Positions 25,030 to 37,100 of a DNA stretch of 64,000 bases are shown here, one piece after another (position 1 is the stretch's first letter; each line of letters starts with the position of its first letter). This stretch comes from Cristatella mucedo (taxonomy: Eukaryota; Bryozoa; Phylactolaemata; Cristatellidae): positions 18,227-82,226 of the forward strand of contig WPIO01000333.1 in NCBI GenBank assembly GCA_009760855.2. Direction: 5' to 3'. The translations under genes and the position numbers were made by a program. The notes beneath the pieces are model-generated. The model was given only the letters and a program-made list of their open reading frames with translations. It was not told the DNA's origin and made no database searches.

Positions 25030-27960
25030 CACAGAGAGAGACAGAGACAAAGAGATAGAGACAGAGAGAGACAGACAGACAGAGAGAGAGAGACAGAGAC
25101 AGAGAGAGACACAGAGAGAGAGACAGACAGATAGAGACAGAGACAGAGAAATGGGGACACAGTGAGAGAGAGAGAGAGAGAGAGAGAAATGGGGTACACA
25201 ATGTGAGAGAGAGAGAGACAGACAGACATTGAAAAAGACAGGGAACGAGAGGATGAGAATGAGAGAGAGGAGAGAATAGAGGGATAGAGAGAAGAGAGAG
25301 AGAGAGAGAGAGAGACCATGAGAAGAGAGACACAGAAAGAAATAGAGCAAGAGTGAGAGATGATTTGCAGTATACCCCTGTCCAAGTGCATTAGTATTAA
25401 CTTGAAGATGCAAACGTGAGCCAAGCCAGCAGTCAATCATTGCAATTTACATAAAAGTGCATAAGAGAAAAATCATGCTCCAAACCAGAATACGCTGTAA
25501 CTCAATTAGGATGAGAGCTGCAGACAATATATAAGTTCAGATTTACTTACTAGCTTTTGTTTCTTTGGCTTGCCTTCCATTATCATTTTGAGCTTGGCCT
25601 GCCAAAGTCGCACTTGAGCTGTTAAAATAAAGAAGTTAATAGTAAGTCAGTGCCTCATAGCAGACACACGGAATTGTAAACTATTTTGTCCAGCATTAAT
25701 AGCAGATTCACATGCAATAAACATCGTAAGAGTCGAAAGACTGGCTTTACGTCAGGGCAAAAAATGGTTTCATTTCACTTCTTGGGAAACTTGAGCAAAA
25801 TCAGATCAGAGAAGCTTGAAATCTGCCAAAGAAGTCATTATCAAAAAAATCAGAACTGTCCCATATGTCAGTCATGGCGTTCAACAGTTACCACAAGTAA
25901 CAGATGGAGACTGCAATGCAGCCCGGTAATTATTTTCAACGGCTCACTGCGTGTATCAATTTGGAATACCACAACCAATTTAGTGATACTTATTTAGTGA
26001 TACTTAGCAGTCACTTGCCACATGGTCAGACACAGCTTTTATAACATGCAATCTCGGCAGGACTGGGGATACCGTCACCCCAGCACGTACATTTCACTAG
26101 ACTAGATCCAGGTACAGTAATCGGGTTTGGTGCAGAGGCATCAGCCAAAGCTCATGGCTCCAGGATGCATATGCCACTTCGGCACAGTGGCTTCGATGCA
26201 CTGCAACAAATGTGCCAAGGATCATGAAATAACAGAAATTGAAGGTATGCAGCCCTTTTTGATAATCCTCTAAAGTTAAAGGCGATGGCAGATGCTATTA
26301 AACTCTTAAGTATGCTGCAATGACATAAGGCATAAATGCCAATCCACAGAAGGGCTAAGACATAGATTAAGGCACTTACTTGTTGATTTGTAATAGCTCT
26401 CTTAACCGAGAACCAGAGTCACGAGTTGACGGTCAAGAAATAAAGAGATTTTTTCACAGGAATCCATTGTCTTGAAAATTCGGCATACACCAATTAAACA
26501 CAACAGATGATTTGGCGAAGAGGATGAGGTCCGAAAGTCAGCTTACATTGACAGTAAATAGAACAAACAGACCAGAAAAGGTACCAGTCCCAAAACGATG
26601 GTTACCAGAAGTTTTCTTTTGGACTAAGCTATGACAAATACAAAGATGACATCAACTCATTTTACAGTAAGACCGACCAGAACAGCTAACAGGGATGTTG
26701 TTGGAGCAACTGGATGCAATTTCTGCATTGCAGACGAAAACTTGAACTTCTGGCCACCCTGATAGCAGATTTAAGTGCTGGTGGTATGAATAATGAAGAG
26801 AAAAACTGCGATCGTGATGTTAGTATTGCTCGAGCATCACGACGTTTTGTGGTGAAGCGCTTGACTGCAGTAATGGCATGAGGCCCTATGACTAAATGAA
26901 AAGCAAGATTTCACAAAAACTCTGTGGGAATGACAATGTATTTGTTTGCATAACGGATAACATATCAATGTTAGACATTGAAGTCTGCTCCTCCGTGGCA
27001 ATGGATACAAAGTATTGCTATGTTGACAAGCCTGAGTCAGGAGGATGACTCGATCAAGCAACAGGTCTAGCTACTAAAAATCTATCATCCTGAATTGAGG
27101 AATCAATCCCTTGGTTGCTTAAGCTAGAGGCAAACACTGATGAGCACATCTTTATCATATGAGGAATAGAAGAAAGATATGCAGGCAACTTTGCAACTAC
27201 CTAATGAATCATCTTGACAAAAAAGTACTCCCTCATTTACGAGGAGTACTAAATATGATTGCAGGAATGCATTAAAGCCTTCCAGATATGATTGGTGGCT
27301 GTGTGCTGCATTAGTACAGCTCTAAAATGCAAGCCTATTTAGTTAGCATAACGCTTGTATTACTAGCTCCTATTGATCAATCTACACCAAATTGAAAGTC
27401 CAACATAACAGACAGCATTATGCTGTATTGCTGCATCCCTGTTACATCTTGGCATAGCAGTTGCGAGTGATTCGACAAGAGTCCAAACCTGGTTAAAAAA
27501 AAAGAGAAAGACTTATTGGCTTGTTTTTCACTGGTTGATACACGCTGTTAAGAATGCTTGGAGGAAGCTATTTCGTCTGTTGTGGTAGCGCTTTAACAAA
27601 ACTCGCACCTGATACGATTTCACCAGTAAATAACGTCCGATGGTGTTGGCTACCGCGTAGAAACCGATAGATGCTTAGGCTTTGAGTTTGCCATAGAAAA
27701 CTCTCCAGGATAACACTTACTTAGTCTCTGTGGCTTTGTGGAGATGAACAGTCATGCCCACCCATGAACGAATGCGTGTGCATGCACGCTTGCAAGCATG
27801 CAAGCATACACACACATGCGCTCACATTTAAATCTTGCATTTCACGGCCCCTATCATGGTTCGGGCCTGCAGCGGGCAATCCTTTATTGCCGATAAAGAT
27901 TTGCTGATAACTGCTAATGCTTCCATTCCAGCATATGGGAAATGCCTATATCTTAAGGTG

Positions 27961-28020
<60 letters not shown>

Positions 28021-30974
28021 ATGCACATTTGTGTGTGTATGTTTGTGTGTGCTTGTGTGTGCATGTGCGTGCACGCGCGTGTGTGCGTGTGTTTGTGTGT
28101 GTACGTCCGATTATTATTATTGATATAATTAAGGCTATTCTGTCACTATAGAGATGAAGCTATTACATAAGAATACTTTGGCTTGCTACCGACAGCTATC
28201 GATGGCTGTTGCCGTCGGTCTTGACACATATTCCTTTGTTTACAGCTATGGCTGCTTCAGCAGCAGCTACTGATGATGGAGGTAGCACTCTGGCTGCAAG
28301 GATCAGATCACAAAAAGTTAGTAAATATATGAATAAAATTAATGTTTGCTAATTTAAAAGCCTCATTTGTATATCGGCAGAGGAGCCTTAACGGCTTTCA
28401 CCACTGCTTGCAGTTGGCAATAAAGGATCGCCCACTGCAGGATTCGAACCAACGACCTCGGTCGTGAGAGCAAGTGCCATACCTCCTGGGCTATCACGGC
28501 CCAGTAAGAAGCTGTACTCTCCTAGAGGACACGGGCTGCACGACCTCTGGCTGCTATTTGCCTCTGAACAACAAGCTGCACCAGCCTCTGAAAGTCAACA
28601 CCATCCAACTGCTGAGCGCTATGAGCTTGGCAGTTACGAGTGTCATTGTTTTATGGATTAAGACCTAATTACAATAATCGTGAGGATAATGATGACGATG
28701 TTGGCTCTTCCGGTGCATTACATACTAAAGTTTGAGCTAATTTTTAACAATTTTAGAATAATAATAGGTTTGGAGCTCATTTGGATAACTTACAAGCTTC
28801 TGCCACTACCGGTTGCATACTCGGTATGATCATATTCCTTGCTCCGTGACCCCGAGTCCAAATCCTGCTGGTGGCAAAATGCGCTATGTTCCTGAGAGGG
28901 AATGGCAGCGTAGCTTTCAAGACAAGCTTGCTAAATGAGACTAATTGGGGAAAAGAAGTAGCCTAAAGGTTCAAAAGCCCTGAAGGTGATGCCCGGAGGA
29001 AGCAATAGAAAAGGCCGTGTGCTATTCTTTGAGACCTACCGTTTCTATAACGATTCCCACAAAGGAAAAACTAGGCAAATGAAAGCTGATTGAAGGCAAC
29101 AGCCACGAAGAAAAATTGCATGACCACATTGCAGCAAGTTAGCACGAAAGTGGTTGACGTCTGCGTCGTCTGCGGATATTTCTTGCAAGCATCGTGCTAT
29201 TTGCATGCATTGGATGCTATCAGCCTGCCCAGCACACAATAGTTAACAATGCAGACCTTGGCTGAACATCTTTTGCAGCCTTGTCTGTCGGGGTGAGCGT
29301 CACAAAGGTCACAAGCTCTTTGTAGGTGGCGATCTTCCGGTCGAGCCTGAGTAGTCGTTCAAAGTAGAGAGCAACGTTTGCCAACGCCTGCGCCGGCAAG
29401 CACCGCCGATCTGGAAGAAAATCGCACCTTTCCGGCACTTTCGAGCCGAAGTATTCGCACTCAAATGCAGCTATTTTCGGGATGCTCTGTTTTATTAATC
29501 GAATATCGAATGGGCTGCAAGGTACTTACACATATGCCAAAAACCCACTAGTGCATAGGCTGTTCTGGTAGGGCCGCATGAGTTACACAGAATGTAGCAG
29601 AGCCGTGATAAGCGGACCAGTCTAGATTCAACCACTCGCATGAACCCAGCGGTCACAGAAGGCAGGGCAAACGCATCAGGCACACAGAAGCACATATGGG
29701 AATACTCCACATTTAAGAATGCCTATTTTCCACTGAACGTATTCTTACAAGTCGAATCTACTGTACTATAAATTTACCAAAGCCATTAAGCTACCTCTAC
29801 TTCATCTGGCATAAATTGGCATCAGGTTTACTGTAGAACTAATATGCCAAACCTGACAGTCTTGCCTGTCACCGAGCCTGCACGCGCCGCTTTATGCCTC
29901 AATGCTTGCCAATAGCCCTGGACCTCAGGGCAACTCATCTAAGACTCGATGACTGGCATAGCATAAAGCTACACAACCTATGGAGCAAAGAGGCTGCTAT
30001 AATTGGAGCACAATATATTAAGAGTGCTTCAACGTAGTTGCGCAACTGTGGACGCAAAAGTGGTAACATACACCGAATCGAATGCATGCTCCCATCCGTA
30101 AAATGTTATATTAATAATGATACCAGTAATAAGATAATTTACTTATGTAGGGGAAAGAAATCAAAGATACAGCTACTGTCAAAATTTGAAGCAAGCACCA
30201 AGAAACTAGAAATTTCTAAGACAACTGCCTTTTAATGTGGCACTGACTCAGGCTTAATAACTGAGAAATTTAAAAAAAAGAATTAAGGTTAAAAAGCCCT
30301 GACGGTGATACCCACAGGAAGCAATAGAAAGGCCATGTGCTATTATTTGAGAACTGCCGTTGTGATAGCTTTTACCGCAAAAAAGAACATGGACAAATGT
30401 AAGCTGATTGAAGGCAGCAGCCATGCAGACAAACTGCATCACTGCATTGCAGCCAAGTGGGTACACAATGTCTCAGTTACCAAGCTGGGACTTAAGGCTG
30501 CAATATCTTTCCCCCTCAGGAACATTAGGCATCGTGCCACCAGCAGGACTCGGACTCGGGGTCAGAGGAGAAAGAATAATCATGCCGAGCATGTTCGGCT
30601 AATGGCTGTATCACTTCGAACTAAATAAGGAGGTGCCACTGACGGACAAGCCCGGGAGAAAACAATGCAATAGAAAACACTGTTCTGATGACAAAATGGA
30701 TTCAAGGTTAAGTCTAATCCATTAAGTGGTACGTCACAAGAAGTGGTGCCAGTTTTGACTTCGAAGGGCCTTTTGGTCTAGTGGTGAGTGCCACGGAGAG
30801 GTGATTAGGTGATTTCATTTTCCATCTAAATTTGGGGACGGCATGGCAACTAGAAAGCACTGTGTGGCGGGAAAAGCGATGGGAATGTTGGCTTTCAAGG
30901 AAGGAAACACTTGGTCAATTGGGCAGGCAAAAAGGGCATAGCAAGAGAGCTTAAGATTGCCAAGCAGTGCATGT

Positions 30975-31028
<54 letters not shown>

Positions 31029-31076
31029 CATATAATACATAGTATAATATATAATATATAGTATAATATATCTATA

Positions 31077-31117
<41 letters not shown>

Positions 31118-34100
31118 TGGTCTATAATATTTAGACGAAAATTAATCTCGAAACGATGAAAACGTGAAAGCAATTAAGCAGAATGGTCTCCCACAGATAG
31201 AACACTGTCGGGACGATTTTGCCATAGAAGTCAGCCTTACAAACAAATGCTATTGCAAACAAATGCTATTGCGAACAAACCTGCTCAAGCAAAAAATGTT
31301 GCAACGACGCTCTAATTGACGATGAGCTTCTTTGAGTAAATTCGCCATTCTGCCGAGGTTACGACAGTAAGGAATGTTATGTGGCACACTCGCCCAGTGT
31401 AGACCTAGTACACCATTTAACACAAACAATTCACTCCTAGCTCATACCTCTTTTGTCATGAGCTGAAATAAGCTACGACCTAAGCTCAGCCAAAAACAAC
31501 CTACTCATATCAGCTGCGGGTGGTCTTTGCCTTTAAAAAAGAAATGACTTATTTAACATAATTTTTTATGACCGTCCAATAGGAGAAACAGGCCGAGTCG
31601 GCACACCGATGGAGCACCGCCCACACCAAGGCTCTTCGGTCCCTTTAAAAATTGTTAGTTCCAATTGTGTGAGACTCTGAAGCCAAAAGCTATCCCGTCT
31701 GAAAATAAATGACGTTCAGGCTTTCAGACTCAGATAACATGAAGTCACGTTCCGCTACGTTCGTGGGAAGGATTCTTATCTCATAGCTGTGGTGAAAAGG
31801 GACACGTTTTGCAAAGGCTATCATCTGGCACTGGAAAATCCTTCGATATTTGAGTTGACAAGAGAGAAAGGGTAATAATAAATAATAAAGGGTAGACCTA
31901 ATTATTGACTATACATCGGCTCTCTTTCTAATAAAAATAATAATGCACTTGATAAAGCACCCTCAGAGAACTCAATCTCTTTCTAGGCCCTTTACATTTG
32001 CTGCAAAGGGAACTGCGATTGAAAGGTGAGTAATACCATGCTTGATAAACAACATGAATAACATGGTTAGGGGTGACATGCACAGGTTCAGCATGCAAGT
32101 GTGGTTAGTGGCAGCATGCACAGTGTCAGCACGCATAAGCACATCAAGGACGAATCACACGGACCCACTAAATGCTGTCATAAATAGGTGTGTTTTTAAG
32201 TTCTTTTTAAATGTGGTCAGGTCAGGGGATGTTCTGATGCAGGTCGGGAGGGAGTTCCAGGCTTTGGGAGCATACGAACTAAATGCACGGTCTCCATAGG
32301 ATTTGAGGTTTGTACGAGGTATTGGTAGACTGTTGGATTCCGAAAAGCGGGTGGTACGATGCGTGGCCTGGTGGGGGAGTAGATCTGAGAGATAGGCTGG
32401 AGCCAAAGAATGAAGTGACCTAAAAGTGAGCAACAAAACCTTGAAGTCAATCCGTTGCTTGACTGGGAGCCAGTGCAGGTCAGCGAGAAGTGGTGTGATG
32501 TGGCAACTGCGACGCTCACGACAGACAAGCCTGGCTGCAGAGTTTTGCACCAGCTGCTTTCTAGGCTCGATGAGCTCAGTTGCCAGATGCTGAGGAGTTC
32601 AAGTCTAGCAAAAGCTGAGAAGACTTTAGCCAATGAGCTATGCGATCAAAGTGGTTTCATGATAACTCAATATAATTCATTTGTATAGCATCCAAGAGAA
32701 CTTAATCTCTATTCAGGTGCTTCACATATGCCTCGGGGCTCGAGCCAACAACGTCAGCCAGACCTTGGTCGGGGCGAGCACCTTAACCACTGGACCAAAC
32801 CAGCTCGGCTTCTGCTATAGAAAAGGTATCGGAGGGGAATGAAAAGTCTTACAATAAGGCTGTGGAGATATACAAAATTAGGGTGTTAAACATTGTAGAT
32901 TACAATTGCCTAGGTAGAATTGTACGAGAAGTGATATACAATTCCAGGAGATTGTTTCATGATTCTTCGATACAAAAAGTAATAGGTGAGTATGACAACA
33001 CTTACAAACGGGCTGGGGAAATATGGAAACCCATCGGGTTTAAAGCCCTAGATGTTACAATTAATTAAATCTGAAAATAGACCGTTTCAGACTAGCCGAC
33101 ATTGTCAAAGCATTCAGATAAGTCTATTATTCGAGATACTCGCTAGACCCAGCTCATTTCGTTACTGCTCAAAGTGCAATATGAACTGTTTGATTGAAAT
33201 ACACCAAAGTAAAACGAGACTCGATTTCAGGTAATGGCATATGGCTCTTCACTGAAGAAAGCACTATTAGTGGGATGATAAAAGCATCTAAGAAGTAAAT
33301 TGGTGCTAGAAATCCACCTTGTTACGATCAAGATCATAATAAGCCTAACGTATTTCTTATGTGGGTCGACGGTACTTGTCTTGAGGATCATGCAATGACA
33401 ATGCCACAACCGACTAGCGAATTTAAGTGATATGAGTTTTTAAATCGAACCACTGAAAATATCAAGTCTACAATGGAAGATTCTGATTGAGGATACTCCC
33501 TAGAGGTTTAAGGGAATTTCTAAGGTGATTTACACGACCTAATTCTCCGACTATCCACTCAAAATGACGAGATCCGTTGATGATAGTCAATATTCGAGTA
33601 ATCAATGGAGCATAAGCCATGTGGACAGGGTACTTCTAAAAATTTCACATAGCAATTCCAAAGGAATGTAAAAACATTTTATACCAATCCAGCTTACATA
33701 TGCAAGCTTTGCATTACAAAATACGATGTGAGCCAAGTATGGGAATATATCGAAACTGGCATGAAAGACACCGATTCGCTAGTGATGAGAGTTGGTGTTG
33801 ATACTTGGTTTTCTTACTTAAAAAAGCCAGCTACTTTTTCGAAAAATTAGAAAACTCATAGCACAAGGCAAATTATCAAATCTGATCGGAATCCTTAAAG
33901 GAGGTGCAATGGTATCGCAAAAGTCTAAGGACCGGAATCAAGGAGTGATACTAAGCGAATATGCATTACTGAGACCAAAGCTGTGATGCCTAATAACAGT
34001 TTGGGAAAAAAGTTACAGCAAAGAAGGCTAAGTAAGTTTTAAACCAATTTGTTAGTCAAACTTTGGGAATAAAAACTATAACAGTTGTCCGGACTATGGC

Positions 34101-37100
34101 AGGTAATTACGCACGACTTTGTCTAGGATAGCTAATGATCGACGGTACTAGATCAAAGTCGCGGCAATTGAAACTAAGTGCTACCGGCTTAACTGTATAG
34201 TCCATCATTACTCTTGGAACATTATAGAATCCAAGAACCTGAAGGCAGAAGTAAAACTTGTTACCAGTGGATAATGGAAGATTCGTATGATGTTATCGGC
34301 CTCAAATCATAATTAAGGTTTCGTTAGACGCAGTGAAGACGACGACTAATACAAGGACTGCCAAGAACCAGATTCCGATGGAAATAATAATTGATTTCGA
34401 TTCCTAATAACAGTGACATGAAAATTGATAATGATGACGATATAGAATTTGCTAGCATAGTTTTGTAAGATATGTCAAAAGAATGGTAATAACGATGCAT
34501 TATATTGATATTTTTTAAACTAAACCATAAACTTAGAATACAGGGATGGATAAATCTAAGGGGATTGAGTTGTTACATGAGCAAAGATAGTCTATAGACC
34601 GAGGTTTTCAAAAGAAAATACCTCTAGCTACACGGACCTAAAGGTAAGGCTGCGTAAGGGACAGTGATCTACCAAATGGGATGCCGGTGGAAATGCATAC
34701 AATTTAGACCATAGCCTGAACCCTCCAGGCCAGGCACAGAGCCTAAATCCCTCGAGCTGGCAAGCAGTAAGCACTGCAGAATGGACAAGAGAGACAAGGC
34801 CCAATAGACGTTGGTCGACTACACCTTTTTTCCATAGGAACAAAGAATGTGAAGCAGCATATAAAAAAATTCTGGGGTGGAAAAAAGAATGGTACTAGGC
34901 TGCTGAATAGTGGCTAGTACAATAGCTATCAATCGCACGGAAGATATTACAAAACAACATAATAAAAAAAAATCAAAAACACGTCATCATTCCGAGTGTG
35001 GCTGCACTTAGAATGATAGATTTTAGCTGGCAATAGTCTACGATCCAAAGCATATCATCAGATCGCTGAGAGCATTTTTCAGCAAAGGTTTGGATCACTA
35101 GTATGTTCCACTAGTGGAATGACCATGGCTAAGTATCTGCTTTGATCTTATCCACATCGAAAACTTGAACGCTCTGGAGCGATCGTGAAATATTTAATTA
35201 TTCGAATCACCTCAACATATGCCTTACTTGAGGCTGTTCGTTAAACTTCCACGAAAGCCTCAGCTACCTATCCTGGGCTAACAGTGTTCATGTAAACCCC
35301 CATAAACATGTAAAGATTAAGAATCGCGATTGAGATACCAACTATTAAAATCTGCCTTTCAGTTATTAAATAGTTAAGTGCAAGAGTGTTAGCCATGATT
35401 CTGAATGCATGTGTCCGCAAAGCAACAGAATTCAATGCAGGATAATTTACCAATGAATTCGATGCACTTTATGGTATGGTGGCTCACTTAAACTTATGAT
35501 GGCACCTGTAAATGTTGAACGAACTACTGAATTCACCCATTTCATAGCATTAGTAGCACCATTAAAATCAAACATGAAAAATCACCAGCAATAGGGGCTG
35601 GTAGCTAAAACAGCGCCGGCCTGTGAAATGGGGCCAGCAAAACCTAGCCCCCGGACCGACCTGAAGCAGTGTATCCGAGATTTAACTGCCCGACAGACTT
35701 CTTCACGTTCCTCTGATTTTCTGGTTTTCTAAAAGTTAAGGTCTGACACCATCCTTGGCTTAATCCTTGCTATACCTATGCTGGCAGCAATGGCCTGAAA
35801 TCTCGACAGTAAATGGAGTGAACAAGAACCGCATTGCCCTGCAAACACCTCTTGCAGGACAGAATGCAATCACAGCGAGGCTCAACAAACGACTGTTGCC
35901 AAATCTGGTGTACGCTCACCATCTGCAGCAAAATCTGGAAGCACTTTGTCCTTGATGCTGACCTTTCCTGCCTCAATAGGGAAAGCCTCGACAAGCTTGA
36001 CCTGAAAACCATAATTCTCATGTCATCGCACGATCTGTGATTTACTATCACTGTGAATGATCAACAGCTCATGGCATCTTGCCGGCAGCAAGAAAATGCA
36101 TTAACCAGTATGTATGCACTGGCTTATTAATGTAAACTACACTCTGAATATGAATGAAGCATTTGTGCATTGAACAGCTAGACTTACATGCATGCTGAAT
36201 ATTTCGGCATACGACCGGTAGATGATGTACTTAGTACCGTCGGACCATGAGACTTGTAGCACATATAACTGAAAAATAAAAGCGATTGAAATGAAATAAG
36301 GAAAAGCAATGCTACCTCATAGTGTAGCGCATCACTGCATCCTAGAGTTCGCAGGTTACAACATGCTTAGGCTTAAAGCATACATAAATAGGAATACCTC
36401 CGGCATATGCCGTTTTGGAAAAGGAAGATGTTATAGGCCTTTTCGAAAGCCCAATTGTTAGATGTGCACTTGCACGTAAATAGTCATCTTTAATCTTGTG
36501 ACGATTTTGCACAACAGTTGCAGAATCTTGGATAGAATGAGAGAGCACGCACGATCTTACCTGCGAGAGAGAGAAAGAGAGATATTAAAGAAAAGTCTAA
36601 AAACTATGCTCAAAGTGGAAGAGGCTCTCTTTGGCAAGGGCAGACCAAGGAGCAGCAGCCACTGCTACCCCACAAGCTGCCTCCAGCTTGGCAGCTTATG
36701 GGGTAGCAGTGGCTGCTGCTTCTGCTTGGCCTGCCTCATCATGCCACTTCAGGCAAATACAGGTACGGAGTCAGACACAACTTGTCCTGTAAAAAATTTC
36801 ATATCAGCCCTTATACTGTGGGCGTGACACTGCTCATATTATTGTCTCGCCTCTAGCAGGATTGACATGCTCCGCACGCCTAATGCTCACAGTTTGCTGC
36901 AACCTCAACCGCGTGTTGTGACTAAGCAGAATTGCCACGAAGGTCATGTGACTCGTCATCGTGCACTCGAGACTTTCTGCCAGTCCACCGATCTGTGCTC
37001 TCCTCTCTCGTCGTCCTCTCATCTCTTCCTTCTTCTACTTTGCAGCAGTCTGCCCGAAGGCTACGACTTACAGCTACCTATATGTACGAACCGGACCTGC

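Noticed and set aside
29471-29514. Extension of exon 4 to the stronger acceptor at 29515
   Set aside because: It would enter in phase 2 while exon 3 leaves in phase 1, and the added residues do not fit the PX alignment.
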